This document shows positions 54,451 through 63,808 of a stretch of DNA of 64,000 nucleotides, in pieces. The stretch's first letter is position 1. Each line of letters opens with the position of its first letter. This stretch comes from Alkalihalobacillus bogoriensis ATCC BAA-922 (GTDB lineage: Bacteria > Bacillota > Bacilli > Bacillales > Bacillaceae_F). The notes beneath the pieces are model-generated. The model saw nothing but the letters and a program-made list of their open reading frames with translations, searched no databases and was not told the origin of the DNA. Made by a program: the position numbers and the translations under genes. The stretch spans positions 1 through 64,000 of the forward strand of contig NZ_JHYI01000013.1 in the NCBI RefSeq assembly GCF_000621445.1, read 5' to 3'.

Positions 54451-55857
54451 TTATGTGAAACGAGCAACAAGATCACGGACTACGGCTTCTCCTTGATCAA
54501 TACAATCAGGTATTCCTAGTCCTTCATATGAAGCCCCTGTGATCATAACACCTGGTAATGTTTGTTGTACTGCCTTTTTGGCTTTTTCCACTCTCTCTTT
54601 ATGACCCACAATATATTGTGGCATTGCATTTTCCCATCTTGTAATTTGATAAAACAATGGGTCACCTTCGACTTTAATAATTGAGGATAAATCTTCAAGG
54701 ACTTTCTTTAAAATCTCATCGTCTTGTTCAAATACGATTGCTTCGTCTCCAAATCGCCCCACATAACAGCGGAGTAAAGCGTATCCTTCTGGTGCTGTAT
54801 GTTTCCACTTTTTGTGGGTCCAAGTACAGGCTGTAATGTCGTAGTCTCCTTTTTTTGAAACAACAAAGCCTGTTCCATCCAAATCTTCCTTTATCGCTGA
54901 TTCTCGGAAAGCCATCGCGACAGTGGCAACGGATGTGGATGGCATATCAGCGAAACTATTCATGACATTGTATTGTGACAGTAGTGAATGAGTGACTTGA
55001 TGTGGTGTCGTGAGCACAACATAATCAAATGTTTCCATGCGACCGTCTGATAATTGTAGTTCATACGTGTCATTATCTTTTTTCTTAATGTGTTGCACTG
55101 ATGCATTTTTTTCAATCGCATCTTTTTTTAAGTGATATTCAATCGCATCGACTAATGATTGAAGCCCACCTTTAAGTGACAAAAACATGCCCGCTTTTTT
55201 CCCTGTATTTCGTTGTTTTGTTTTGCCCTTTTTCATCCCTAAAATTAAACTGCGATGCTTTTGTTCGACTTGATGAAACTGTGGAAATGTCGCCATTAAG
55301 CTTAACTTATCAATGTCTCCTGCGTAAATCCCTGAAAGCAGTGGTTCAATGAGATAATCGACAACCTCATCTCCTAACCGATGACGGAAAAACGTGCCTA
55401 ATGATTGGTCCTCACCAGCATTCCCTCTTCTCGGTAAAATTAAATCTGCCGCTGCTCTTACCTTTCCTACCGGACTAAAAAGATTCGTGGTTGCAAACGG
55501 TGTAATTTCAGTTGGAATGCCCATGACAGAGCCACCAGGAATAGGGAATAGCTTTTTCTCTTTAAGAATATAAGCCTGCCCCGTATCATTGTTAAGTAAT
55601 TCTTTTTCAAGCCCGACTGCTTTCGCAAGTCGAGCTGCACTTTGTTTCCGTTCTAAAAAAGAATCAGGTCCTTTTTCAATCACAAATCCATCTGTATAAT
55701 CGGTTTGAATTTTTCCACCTAATCGATCAGACGATTCATATAACTTATATTCAATCGGTAAGCCTTTGGCTTCCATTTCTTTTTGTAAATAAAACGCGAC
55801 TGTTAATCCTGTAATCCCTCCACCGATAATGGCAACCCTTCGCTTTTCCCCATTCAC
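54451..55857 (-). CDS. hemY: Coproporphyrinogen III oxidase HemY/CgoX
   Basis: 468 residues. FAD motif VAIIGGGITGLTVAFYL at the N-terminus, GGKIQTDYTDGFVIEKGPDSF, and the C-terminal ITRWENAMPQYIVGHKERV with GVMITGASYEGLGIPDCI. In Gram-positives this enzyme oxidises coproporphyrinogen III to coproporphyrin III. The GTG start at 55857 is 8 nt after GAGG and begins right behind the hemH stop; the longer frame to 55896 has no site. Confidence 0.94.
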   Translation of the reverse strand: MNGEKRRVAIIGGGITGLTVAFYLQKEMEAKGLPIEYKLYESSDRLGGKIQTDYTDGFVIEKGPDSFLERKQSAARLAKAVGLEKELLNNDTGQAYILKEKKLFPIPGGSVMGIPTEITPFATTNLFSPVGKVRAAADLILPRRGNAGEDQSLGTFFRHRLGDEVVDYLIEPLLSGIYAGDIDKLSLMATFPQFHQVEQKHRSLILGMKKGKTKQRNTGKKAGMFLSLKGGLQSLVDAIEYHLKKDAIEKNASVQHIKKKDNDTYELQLSDGRMETFDYVVLTTPHQVTHSLLSQYNVMNSFADMPSTSVATVAMAFRESAIKEDLDGTGFVVSKKGDYDITACTWTHKKWKHTAPEGYALLRCYVGRFGDEAIVFEQDDEILKKVLEDLSSIIKVEGDPLFYQITRWENAMPQYIVGHKERVEKAKKAVQQTLPGVMITGASYEGLGIPDCIDQGEAVVRDLVARFT

Positions 55858-55858
55858 T

Positions 55859-56794
55859 TTAATTTCCTCGGACTTTCTCAACTTGCTGATCCACAACAGT
55901 GGCTAAGCAGTTAATAAACTCGGGTTTGGCATTGGGCATCTCAGGTCTGAAATAACTGATTCCTAGTTCATCAGTTACGACTTTACACTCATAATCATTG
56001 TCATATAATACTTCTAAATGGTCTGCGACAAAACCGACTGGGCAATAAACAAAAGCTGTATAGCCTTTTTCATTGTATAAATCTCTAGTTAAATCTTGAA
56101 CATCTGGTCCAATCCAAGGGTCTGGTGTATTTCCTGCACTTTGCCACCCAATTGTGTAATGTTTAATATTCGCTTTCTCAGCAATTAAATCTGCTGTTTC
56201 TTGTAATTGGTCTGGGTACGGGTCTCCCATTGAAATAATGCGCTCTGGCAAACTATGTGCGGAGAATACAACACATGTTTTTTCTACGTCAGCAACTTGT
56301 TCCATCGTTTTATTAATTTGTGTTGTCCAATAATCTATAAACTCTGATTCATTATACCAGCTATCAATCGTATAAATTTTCGGTCCGCTAATTTTCTCTG
56401 ATTCTTCAACTGCTCTCCCGTTATATGACTTTACACTAAACGTAGAATAGTGAGGGGCAAGAACGATACTAATTGCTTCTTCGATTCCATCTTCTTTCAT
56501 TTGATGTACTGCATCTTCAATAAACGGCTCAATATGCTTTAAGCCTAAATATACTTTAAAATCCAAGTCACTATGGCGTTTGTTTAGTTCTTCTGCGAGC
56601 TTGTTAGCTTGTTCTTCCGTAATTTTAGCAAGTGGACTTATTCCACCAATCGCTTCATAGCGCTCTGTTAAATCTTGAAGTGCTTCTGGAGATGGCTTTC
56701 TGCCATGCCGTATATGAGTGTAATACGGTTCAATTTCTTCTAAACTTCTCGGTGTCCCATAAGCCATAACTAATAATCCGACTGTTTTCTTCAT
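55859..56794 (-). CDS. hemH: Coproporphyrin ferrochelatase HemH/CpfC
   Basis: 311 residues; inserts iron into coproporphyrin [23 protein letters not shown], the catalytic region [13 protein letters not shown] (with the invariant His), [20 protein letters not shown] and [19 protein letters not shown] are all present. ATG 56794 follows GAGGTG; a GTG at 56803 overlaps that site. It sits between hemE and hemY. Confidence 0.96.
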   Translation of the reverse strand: MKKTVGLLVMAYGTPRSLEEIEPYYTHIRHGRKPSPEALQDLTERYEAIGGISPLAKITEEQANKLAEELNKRHSDLDFKVYLGLKHIEPFIEDAVHQMKEDGIEEAISIVLAPHYSTFSVKSYNGRAVEESEKISGPKIYTIDSWYNESEFIDYWTTQINKTMEQVADVEKTCVVFSAHSLPERIISMGDPYPDQLQETADLIAEKANIKHYTIGWQSAGNTPDPWIGPDVQDLTRDLYNEKGYTAFVYCPVGFVADHLEVLYDNDYECKVVTDELGISYFRPEMPNAKPEFINCLATVVDQQVEKVRGN

Positions 56795-56809
56795 TGCTAT
56801 CACCTCTAC

Positions 56810-57844
56810 CTAAGATTTTGCTGTATATTCATGAACAAATGCTGTCAATTTCTTTAACGTATCTGGATTAACTTCAGGGAATACACCATGACCTAAATTA
56901 AATATAAATCCAGGTGTTTCCATACCAGCATCTAATATTTCTTTTGTTCTTTCTTCGATAACTTCCCATGGCGCTAATAAAATCGCAGGGTCTAAATTTC
57001 CCTGAACAGTTTTATGAACTCCTTTAGCTCGTGCCTCTCGGATCGGAAGTCTCCAATCAAGTCCAACAACATTTAGGTCTAATTCATGCCACTCTTGAAC
57101 TAAGTGACTTGCACCGACACCAAACATAATTAATGGGACACCTTCTTTTTGAAGTTCAGAAAAAATTCGTGTCATAATCGGTTTTACAAATAAACGATAG
57201 TCTGCCACATTTAACGTGCCTACCCATGAGTCAAAGATTTGAATGGCTTGTGCGCCAGCTTTAATTTGTTCTTTTACATATGTAATCGTCATATCGCCAA
57301 GTTTGTCCATTAAAAGATGCCATGCTTTAGGCTCTGCATACATAAAGGCTTTTGTTTTGTTATAGTTTTTTGAAGGGCCTCCTTCAATCATATAGCTTGC
57401 TAAAGTAAACGGTGCTCCACTAAAACTAATAAGTGGCACTGTTAACTGTTCTCGCAATAATTTTATTGTGTCTAAGACATAAGGAACATCTTCTTTCGGA
57501 TTAATCGTGCCTAGTTTTTCAACATCCGCTAAGGAGCGAATCGGTTCGTCAATCACAGGACCAATGCCTGTTTTTATTTCAACATCAACTCCGATTGCCG
57601 GTAATGGCGTCATAATGTCTTTGTATAAAATTGCTGCATCGTTGTTATATTGGTCAACAGGTAATTTTGTCACATAAGCACAAAGCTCAGGTTGATGTGT
57701 AATTTCAAACAACGAGTATTTTTCTTTAATTTCTCTATACTCTGGTTGCGACCTTCCAGCTTGCCTCATATACCATACTGGTACATGACTTGTTTCTTCT
57801 TTTCGACAAGCTTTTAAAAAATTATCATTAAATGGTTGATTCAT
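56810..57844 (-). CDS. hemE: Uroporphyrinogen decarboxylase
   Basis: 344 residues; decarboxylates uroporphyrinogen [41 protein letters not shown] and [19 protein letters not shown] are diagnostic. Site GAAGGGGTG before ATG. First gene of hemE-hemH-hemY, with pbpF upstream on the same strand as in B. subtilis, but here separated by a 1.2-kb repeat zone. Confidence 0.97.
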   Translation of the reverse strand: MNQPFNDNFLKACRKEETSHVPVWYMRQAGRSQPEYREIKEKYSLFEITHQPELCAYVTKLPVDQYNNDAAILYKDIMTPLPAIGVDVEIKTGIGPVIDEPIRSLADVEKLGTINPKEDVPYVLDTIKLLREQLTVPLISFSGAPFTLASYMIEGGPSKNYNKTKAFMYAEPKAWHLLMDKLGDMTITYVKEQIKAGAQAIQIFDSWVGTLNVADYRLFVKPIMTRIFSELQKEGVPLIMFGVGASHLVQEWHELDLNVVGLDWRLPIREARAKGVHKTVQGNLDPAILLAPWEVIEERTKEILDAGMETPGFIFNLGHGVFPEVNPDTLKKLTAFVHEYTAKS

Positions 57845-58044
57845 TATTACACCCCTTCTACGTACATTGCAATCTGTTTACTATTGTAATCGAATCGAAC
57901 TAAAAAATCATTTTTCTACTCTTTCTTACTATAAATATCTCGACTACATATGTATAGCTTAGCCAATAAACTGTCATAAAATCGCTAAAATCTTAAGAAC
58001 TGGAATGCTTTTTTCTTGATCTTTTAATGTAAATTGGTTCTAGT

Positions 58045-58212
58045 AAGAAAAACGCGGCAGCGTCTTTTCGTATCAAGCGAAGTGCGGAGCCCTACTCGCT
58101 TTTGACAGTGAACCCCAAGTGCTCTTCTTGGGGTAAAACGCGCAGGTGCGTAGCCTTCGCTCTTCTAGAATAAGCTTTCAAAGCTTCAGCGCTAGACCAA
58201 CATTTTTATTCT
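58045..58212 (+). repeat. R1 intergenic repeat, full copy
   Basis: Full R1 with somewhat more changes than the other long copies (ACGCGGCAGCGT, CCTACTCGCTTTTGACAG, CTTCAGCGCTAGACC). The CCCCAAG...CTTGGGG hairpin is intact. It is followed after 15 nt by R2, as at 396-715. The 200 nt before it (57845-58044) hold only the hemE upstream region. Confidence 0.85.
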
Positions 58213-58227
58213 CCCTCATTTAGTTTT

Positions 58228-58436
58228 TCTCATTTTTGCGGTCAGAGCAGCCGTTATTTGTGAACATGATACGGGTTTCCGTTTTTTAGCGGCCACAGGA
58301 GCGCTTATTCACGCAAAAGCCACTCTATTCCTAGCGATATATTATGATTAACGTCTCCTGTGTCCTCCAACGTTCCAAAACGCTAGCAATGTTCACAGAT
58401 AACGGTTTTCATGGCCGCTTACTTCCCATAAACAAT
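58228..58436 (+). repeat. R2 intergenic repeat, copy 2 (209 bp)
   Basis: Same length as copy 1 with scattered changes. Here arm C pairs without mismatch (CACAGGAG against CTCCTGTG), whereas copy 1 has CACTGGAG; this improves the pairing and hints that the fold matters. Arm A (GCCGTTATTTGTGAACA against TGTTCACAGATAACGG) is kept. Confidence 0.82.
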
Positions 58437-58454
58437 CGCTAACGGATAAACCCG

Positions 58455-58488
58455 CCCAAGTGTTGAAGGATTCACTTGGGGCTTTTCT
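58455..58488 (+). terminator. Orphan terminator-like hairpin
   Basis: CCCAAGTG and CACTTGGG pair around TTGAAGGATT and are followed by GGCTTTTCTT. No plus-strand gene ends here. The stem resembles the R1 core hairpin and may be a relic. Confidence 0.4.
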
Positions 58489-58566
58489 TGCTTGTCTCAT
58501 ACTACTCCAAGTCCCTCATTCATTCTAAGAATGTATTAGAGCAATGTTATAAACAAGTCGACTATT

Positions 58567-58622
58567 TTAAAATTTCCTTATAGAATAAGCTCTCAAAGCT
58601 TCATTGCTATAGCAAATTTTTT
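58567..58622 (+). repeat. R1 intergenic repeat, 3' fragment
   Basis: TAGAATAAGCTCTCAAAGCT followed by TCATTGCTATAGCAAATTTT matches the last 50 nt of R1. It abuts the 114-bp tandem repeat. Confidence 0.6.
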
Positions 58623-58630
58623 TCCTTCCC

Positions 58631-58980
58631 CCTCTTACGAGAAAGAACCAAAAGGTATAGGGCGACATTTTAGGTCGGGAGACGCTCGTTGCTCGCCATT
58701 CAGAAGTACACTGAATGGCTTTAAGAGCGGGCAACGGCTTTCCCCCTCTTACGAGAAAGAACCAAAAGGTATAGGGCGACATTTTGGGTCGGGAGACGCT
58801 CGTTGCTCGCCATTCAGAAGTACACTGAATGGCTTTAAGAGCGGGCAACGGCTTTCCCCCTCTTACGAGAAAGAACCAAAAGGTATAGGGCGACATTTTG
58901 GGTCGGGAGACGCTCGTTGCTCGCCATTCAGAAGTACACTGAATGGCTTTAAGAGCGGGCAACGGCTTTCCCCCTCTTAC
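58631..58980. repeat. Tandem repeat, 114-bp unit, three copies plus start of a fourth
   Basis: CCTCTTACGAG starts at 58631, 58745, 58859 and 58973, so the period is exactly 114 bp. Copies 2 and 3 look identical, and copy 1 differs at one visible base (TTTTAGG for TTTTGGG). Each unit has a copy of the left arm of the pbpF terminator (GAGAAAGAACCAAAAGGT) and a second hairpin (GCCATTCAG...CTGAATGGC closed outside by CGTTGC...GCAACG). Because 114 is a multiple of three, a minus-strand frame stays open through it (58567-59073); I regard that as spurious. Confidence 0.92.
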
Positions 58981-59024
58981 GAGAAAGAACCAAAAGGTAT
59001 AGGGCGACCTTTTGGTTCTTTCTC
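58981..59024 (-). terminator. Terminator of pbpF
   Basis: A perfect 18-bp inverted repeat, GAGAAAGAACCAAAAGGT with ACCTTTTGGTTCTTTCTC, and an 8-nt loop. It touches the pbpF stop codon. The left arm is the piece multiplied in the neighbouring 114-bp repeats, where the right arm has been replaced. Confidence 0.75.
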
Positions 59025-61168
59025 TAAAACCCGAATTTTCTCCAGGAGATGGTGATTTGGTTTGAGGGGTCACCTTCTCGTTCGGTTTGAGGGTTGTATG
59101 GGACGACGATATAGTCTGGGATCGAGAATGGGTTGATTGAGCCGATTGTTACTTCTCCAACGCCAGTAACGGTTGTGACAAGCTCTGTTTCTTCTTTTGT
59201 CACTTCATATACATTGTATTGTAGTCTCTCATCACTTGATGGGGTCCATTGGAGTTGGACACCGACAAAGCCACTTCCTCTAAATGTAAGGGCTCCTTCA
59301 AGGTCATCTATCGAAACAAAATGGATTGGGTCGTCTAAGTCTTGTAATCCATCTGGCATAGAAAAGGTATAACTTTTTCTTGTATCATCTACAGAATCAA
59401 TGACATCTTTAAACAGTGCCGTCGGATAAGAACTTCCTCCTCGTAAATACGTTGTTGGAGTTGTCGCATCATACCCCATCCAAACCGCACCTACGACATT
59501 TTCTGTATATCCGACAAACCACGCATCGCGTATGCCACCATCCACTTCATCATATGTTGTCGTTCCTGTCTTTCCGGCAACGGCTTGACTTGTGCTTCCG
59601 TTTTGTCCTGTTCCTGATGTGACGACTGATTCTAGCATTTTTGTCATATACCATGCTGTTTGTTTTGAAAAGACAGATGTTTCTTCATGGACCGCTCGTC
59701 CCACTAATTCTCCATTTGCATCATATATTTCCTCGATAAAGTAAGGGTCAACGACTTTCCCTTCTTTTGCAAAAGCTCGGTATGCTTTTGTTAGTTGTAG
59801 AGGGCTGACCCCCTCTGTTAATCCTCCTAAAGCAACCGCTAAACCATCATCTTTTATACCAACACCTAATTGTTCTAAATAAGAATGGCTATGTTTCACA
59901 CCAAGTTCATTAAGTAACCATACAGTTGGTGCATTTAATGAATGCGTGACAGCATCATACATCGTTACCTCACCTTGATATTCACGGTTGGCATTTCTTG
60001 GCGTATATCCATCATATTCAATTAATTCATCTTTTAATATCGAATAAGGATTCAGCTGTTCTTCGAGTGCAGGTCCAAATACAGCAAGTGGTTTAAATGC
60101 TGATCCTGGCTGTCGTTTCGCATGGACACGATTTAACCCTTTTGCTACATAATCCCGACCACCTTGTACAGCGAGAACTCCTCCACTATCGACATCCATC
60201 ATCACAACCGCACTTTGCGCATCTTCATTGCCATTTGGAAAGTATTGATTTTGCCGTATCAGCTCAAACGAAGCTTCTTGTAACTGTTTGTCCATTGGTA
60301 CAATAATCGAATACCCACCAGCAAACACTTCTTCATTTGACAAGTGATAGCGTTGTTCCGCCTCGTCTAACACCATATCAATATACGTTAAGAAAGCTTC
60401 ATTTTTACTAACGCGATTCACATTTAACGCAACAGTTTTCCCTTGGAGTCTTACAACTTCCTCAGCGGTTAAATAGCCTCGATTATGCATGACATTTAAT
60501 ACAACATCACGTCGTTGCTGACTTTTTTCAATATCATTAATTGGAGATAGGGTATTTGGAGCTTTTGGTAAACCAGCTAGTAACGCCCCTTCCTCGACTG
60601 TAAGCTCACTTACATCTTTATTAAAATATAATGTCGATGCCGCTTGAATACCGTAGGCACCATGACCAAAATAAATCCGATTTAAATACATTTCTAGCAA
60701 TTCATCTTTGCTATAACGACGTTCTAAATTCATCGCAATAATAACTTCCTTTGTTTTCCGTAGCCATGTTTTATCATGCGTTAAAAACGTATTTTTCGCC
60801 AGTTGTTGTGTAATCGTACTTCCGCCTTCTACTTTAGCACCTGCTAAAATATCACGGTACAACGCACGACCAATCGCGCGAAAATCAATGCCTTGATGTT
60901 CATAAAATCTCGCATCTTCTATCGCAACAAACGCATCTTGCACATGTTCTGGAATATCATGAATGGAAGCTACTTCACGATTTTCAATAAAAAGTTTCGC
61001 TAGTTCTTCCCCATCTTCACTCATAATTTTTGTCGTTGAATTCATGACAAGCATTTTATCGTCAATGACATAGTCGCCAGAAAAAAGAATGGTTAAATAT
61101 AAAGTTAAGCTAAAAAACATTCCAGCAAGAATGGTTGTCCCTACTAGCAGTTTTTTCTTCATTGTCAA
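59024..61168 (-). CDS. pbpF: Class A penicillin-binding protein (PbpF-like, PBP1A family)
   Basis: 714 residues from TTG 61168, 8 nt after AAGGAG; ATG 61162 is the alternative. Membrane anchor at about 5-30, GT51 transglycosylase domain with EDARFYEHQGID, GGSTITQQLAKN and RRYSKDELLEMYLN, then transpeptidase motifs S356xxK359 (SAFK), SLN 410-412 and KTG 533-535. A fibronectin-III-like tail follows (about 610-714). All catalytic residues are present. Place and length match B. subtilis PbpF, a forespore-linked enzyme upstream of hemE. Confidence 0.94.
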   Translation of the reverse strand: MTMKKKLLVGTTILAGMFFSLTLYLTILFSGDYVIDDKMLVMNSTTKIMSEDGEELAKLFIENREVASIHDIPEHVQDAFVAIEDARFYEHQGIDFRAIGRALYRDILAGAKVEGGSTITQQLAKNTFLTHDKTWLRKTKEVIIAMNLERRYSKDELLEMYLNRIYFGHGAYGIQAASTLYFNKDVSELTVEEGALLAGLPKAPNTLSPINDIEKSQQRRDVVLNVMHNRGYLTAEEVVRLQGKTVALNVNRVSKNEAFLTYIDMVLDEAEQRYHLSNEEVFAGGYSIIVPMDKQLQEASFELIRQNQYFPNGNEDAQSAVVMMDVDSGGVLAVQGGRDYVAKGLNRVHAKRQPGSAFKPLAVFGPALEEQLNPYSILKDELIEYDGYTPRNANREYQGEVTMYDAVTHSLNAPTVWLLNELGVKHSHSYLEQLGVGIKDDGLAVALGGLTEGVSPLQLTKAYRAFAKEGKVVDPYFIEEIYDANGELVGRAVHEETSVFSKQTAWYMTKMLESVVTSGTGQNGSTSQAVAGKTGTTTYDEVDGGIRDAWFVGYTENVVGAVWMGYDATTPTTYLRGGSSYPTALFKDVIDSVDDTRKSYTFSMPDGLQDLDDPIHFVSIDDLEGALTFRGSGFVGVQLQWTPSSDERLQYNVYEVTKEETELVTTVTGVGEVTIGSINPFSIPDYIVVPYNPQTEREGDPSNQITISWRKFGF

Positions 61169-61201
61169 GGAAACCACTCCTTCTTTTTTAGTCTTAGTTT
61201 T

Positions 61202-61230
61202 ATTATAGTATAGTTTTCTCTCCCCTACAA
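61202..61230 (-). promoter_or_regulatory. Probable sigma-A-type promoter of pbpF
   Basis: Minus-strand TTGTAG (61230-61225), 17-nt spacer, TATAAT (61207-61202). The -10 is perfect, the -35 matches four of six. Confidence 0.65.
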
Positions 61231-61263
61231 AATGTCACGAAAAGTTTGTAGAATTGTATCGAT

Positions 61264-62517
61264 TTATGCACTGTTGTCTTGGAGTCTTTTTTCATTTTTA
61301 TTATAAATATATAATCCCCATCCGCTTGCAATCATAAGCATCATCAACCAGGCTATTGCGTAAACACTCGGAATTCCAGCACCAAACTCGAGTAATATAT
61401 AAACAATAAGAGGACCAAGAGATGCCCCCGTATCCAAAAAGATCGTGTACCATGTAATGACCCGATGTTGATTATAAGTTTTCGCAATATCTGTTGTTAT
61501 CGCATCAACTAACGTTGTAAGTGCAGTCGAACAAACCATTGTCAGCACCACAATAAATACAAAAACAAAAAATGGTGTGTGAAGGGGAATGAGAATAAAG
61601 CCAAGGGACCCGAATACTAGAAAACTAATAAACAGTGGAAACCGCCCATATTTTCCGTCTGACCATTTTCCGACTTTCACAGCTAAAAATGGTTCCCACA
61701 CCCAGCGTATTCCTTGCAAAACACCTGAGACAGCAGCAACACCAATACTCACACCAAACAAAAAGACTTCCTCTGTAAAATGTTCAAACATAACTAGACT
61801 GATTGTAGAAGCGAACAGTCCTTGAATGATAAACGCTAGTAGCATTCCACTCGTAATAGCCAATAAAACAGGTTTTGTAACAATTGAATTCTCAATTTGC
61901 TTCATTTCTATTACCGACTCCGCGTTTTCTCGTTGTTTTACAGGAATGTATATTAGCGTAAGAGGTATACTGACGATCATCACACTAGCAAACAATAGCG
62001 CTGTAAAAGATAAACTAGTCAAACTCACACAAATTCCTCCGACTACCATTCCTCCTAAGCTTCCTAAACGGTATAAACCATTGTACCTCCCCATTAATTC
62101 ACCACGGTTTTCGTTTGTTGCCGTGTCAAGAATCAAGAAAAAACCACCAAGGCGAAAGAATGACCAAGCAAGTCCCCACACAATACGTAACAAAATCCAA
62201 TACAATAATCCTTGAAATACTCCATATCCAACTGTTGTTACAATCGCTAACACAACAGAAATTAAAAAACCTGTTCGTAGTTGGATACGAGCATATATAA
62301 AACTAACGAATGGGTTTAGCGGAATGCGGACTAGACGATTTAGAGATAAAATTAGCCCAACTTCCCACATCGATTGCAATCCGACATCACGGAAGTAAAT
62401 CGGTAATGCCACATATAACATCGAATCCGCTAGTAAACAAATCGCTGTTACTAAAGCGCAAACATCAATCGATTTATTATTTTTTATTATCATGTTCTGT
62501 TTTTTTTGTTTTATCAT
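61264..62517 (-). CDS. MFS transporter, substrate unknown
   Basis: 417 residues, about 12 membrane helices. The loop after helix 2 (LSLNRLVRIPLNPFVSFIYA) and the middle RWVWEPFLAVKVGKWSDGKY segment follow the MFS pattern, and helix 4-5 has RLGGFFLILDTATNENRGEL. I do not recognise a subfamily. ATG 62517 follows GAGGAG. It stands alone on its strand, with an R3 element directly upstream. Confidence 0.85.
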   Translation of the reverse strand: MIKQKKQNMIIKNNKSIDVCALVTAICLLADSMLYVALPIYFRDVGLQSMWEVGLILSLNRLVRIPLNPFVSFIYARIQLRTGFLISVVLAIVTTVGYGVFQGLLYWILLRIVWGLAWSFFRLGGFFLILDTATNENRGELMGRYNGLYRLGSLGGMVVGGICVSLTSLSFTALLFASVMIVSIPLTLIYIPVKQRENAESVIEMKQIENSIVTKPVLLAITSGMLLAFIIQGLFASTISLVMFEHFTEEVFLFGVSIGVAAVSGVLQGIRWVWEPFLAVKVGKWSDGKYGRFPLFISFLVFGSLGFILIPLHTPFFVFVFIVVLTMVCSTALTTLVDAITTDIAKTYNQHRVITWYTIFLDTGASLGPLIVYILLEFGAGIPSVYAIAWLMMLMIASGWGLYIYNKNEKRLQDNSA

Positions 62518-62608
62518 GAGTGAGCTCCTCTACATCAACATCCTTTTATTTTAAAAAATAGATGTAAAAATTCTGTTACACCATGATAAAAAAACGTTTT
62601 GATTGTTT

Positions 62609-62784
62609 CGGACATCTATTCCGCTGTTCTCGAAAATACTCCCTTATTTCTAATCGTATCGGACATGTGTTCCGTTATTTTCCAATTTTTCAGCGATTTT
62701 CTCCTATTTTTTGCCCACTAGCGGAACATTTGTCCGAAAATAATCTATAACTAGCCAAAAGCAAATTAAAGGAACAGATGTCCG
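62609..62784. repeat. R3 four-site element D (176 bp)
   Basis: Sites: forward 62609 (CGGACATCTATTCCG) and 62660 (CGGACATGTGTTCCG), reverse 62722 (CGGAACATTTGTCCG) and 62770 (AGGAACAGATGTCCG). Spacing is 51, 62, 48 nt. Unlike the others it lies upstream of a gene start (the MFS gene), not between two gene ends. Confidence 0.88.
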
Positions 62785-63196
62785 CTAAGGTTTTTGACAA
62801 ACAAAAAAACTACTCGACTCATAACGGGTTCAGTTTTGGGAGAGAAAACAACAAATAGCATTAGAAACGGCGTACGAATTAGCAATGAGTTTGTACGCTT
62901 ATTTTTTATTGCCACAACAATGATTGGTTAGAATTAGCCCTGAAATTAGCAACCCTTTTATCAAGAACCCATAAACTTATGTCCTAATACCATTTCATAT
63001 GCTAAATGATGTGCGGTTGCTTTATTAATAATTCAGTGCGCATTAAACTTTGTGGAAATTATGGGATTTAATGTTAAGATAAGAATAAGGACATTCCTTG
63101 GTCAACGGGGAGTTTACTTTAACAAGATAGCCACAATGAAATTGAAATAGTGGTTTGACTAACAGAGCTTTTATGGTTTTATGGGGAGTTGTTTAA
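62785..63196. other. Gene-free stretch before the orphan membrane protein
   Basis: About 410 bp without a credible gene. GCGTACGAA (62870-62878) and TTTGTACGC (62890-62898) can pair and are followed by TTATTTTTTATT, a plus-strand terminator with no gene before it, perhaps left by a deletion. Otherwise I see nothing I can name. Confidence 0.45.
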
Positions 63197-63604
63197 ATGC
63201 TAGAGGTTGTAAAGAACAATGAACTAATTTTCATAATTATATATTGTCTAATCATATTGTGGATTAACTTAAGCTTCATAAAGGATTTTAAATATTTAAA
63301 AAAAGGATTAAATGAAATTTCTTCTGAAAATGAATTAGATATTAATCCAAATTCCATATCTTTAATGTTATTTAATTTCATGTTTATTTTTTTCCGCAGA
63401 TGGATGATTTATATTCTTGCAGTATTAATCACTGAGAACATATTCGTGCTGATTCTTACAGTTGTATTATTTGTAATAAGTTTATACGATAGCTTGTTTA
63501 ATTACAGTTTAGAAAAGATAAAAAAATCGAACGTTGGATTTTACTTGGCGGTTTTGGACACGATATTCATTTTCATTTTTGTCATTTATCTTTTTGTTGT
63601 TTAA
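63197..63604 (+). CDS. Orphan membrane protein of unknown function
   Basis: 135 residues, not recognised. Four hydrophobic helices (about 9-28, 55-75, 78-100, 113-135) with a short acidic loop (SSENELDINPN). ATG follows GGGGAG at 8 nt. Its codon use is strongly AT-biased, more so than the neighbours by eye, which would fit acquired DNA. It is a single gene with its own terminator. Confidence 0.7.
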   Translation: MLEVVKNNELIFIIIYCLIILWINLSFIKDFKYLKKGLNEISSENELDINPNSISLMLFNFMFIFFRRWMIYILAVLITENIFVLILTVVLFVISLYDSLFNYSLEKIKKSNVGFYLAVLDTIFIFIFVIYLFVV

Positions 63605-63660
63605 ACTATTCTTCTTTTACTAACGGAGCGTTTATTCAAACAAGGAAAAAAAAATGAGTA

Positions 63661-63692
63661 AAAAACGCACAGATAAATCCTGTGCGTTTTTT
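63661..63692 (+). terminator. Terminator of the orphan membrane protein gene
   Basis: ACGCACAG and CTGTGCGT form an 8-bp stem with loop ATAAATC, with an A-run before and six T after. Confidence 0.88.
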
Positions 63693-63808
63693 GTATGCTA
63701 AATGGCGTGTTATTGCTTTGAGATTTTAATGTTAAATTTAACACGATTTATTTAAGCTGTGAACTTACGGCTTCCCTCCCAGAACCCGTTTACTCGACTC
63801 AGCAGGTT

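Noticed and set aside
58567-59073. 168-codon minus-strand ORF with a 38-residue internal repeat (SPYTFWFFLVRGG...)
   Set aside because: The repeat is a by-product of a 114-bp tandem duplication (114 is a multiple of 3). The frame overlaps the pbpF end and its terminator, has no ribosome site, and contains strong hairpins.
63070-63190. Possible transposase remnant before the orphan membrane protein
   Set aside because: Parts of the DNA looked vaguely familiar, but no frame translates to a recognisable transposase motif.
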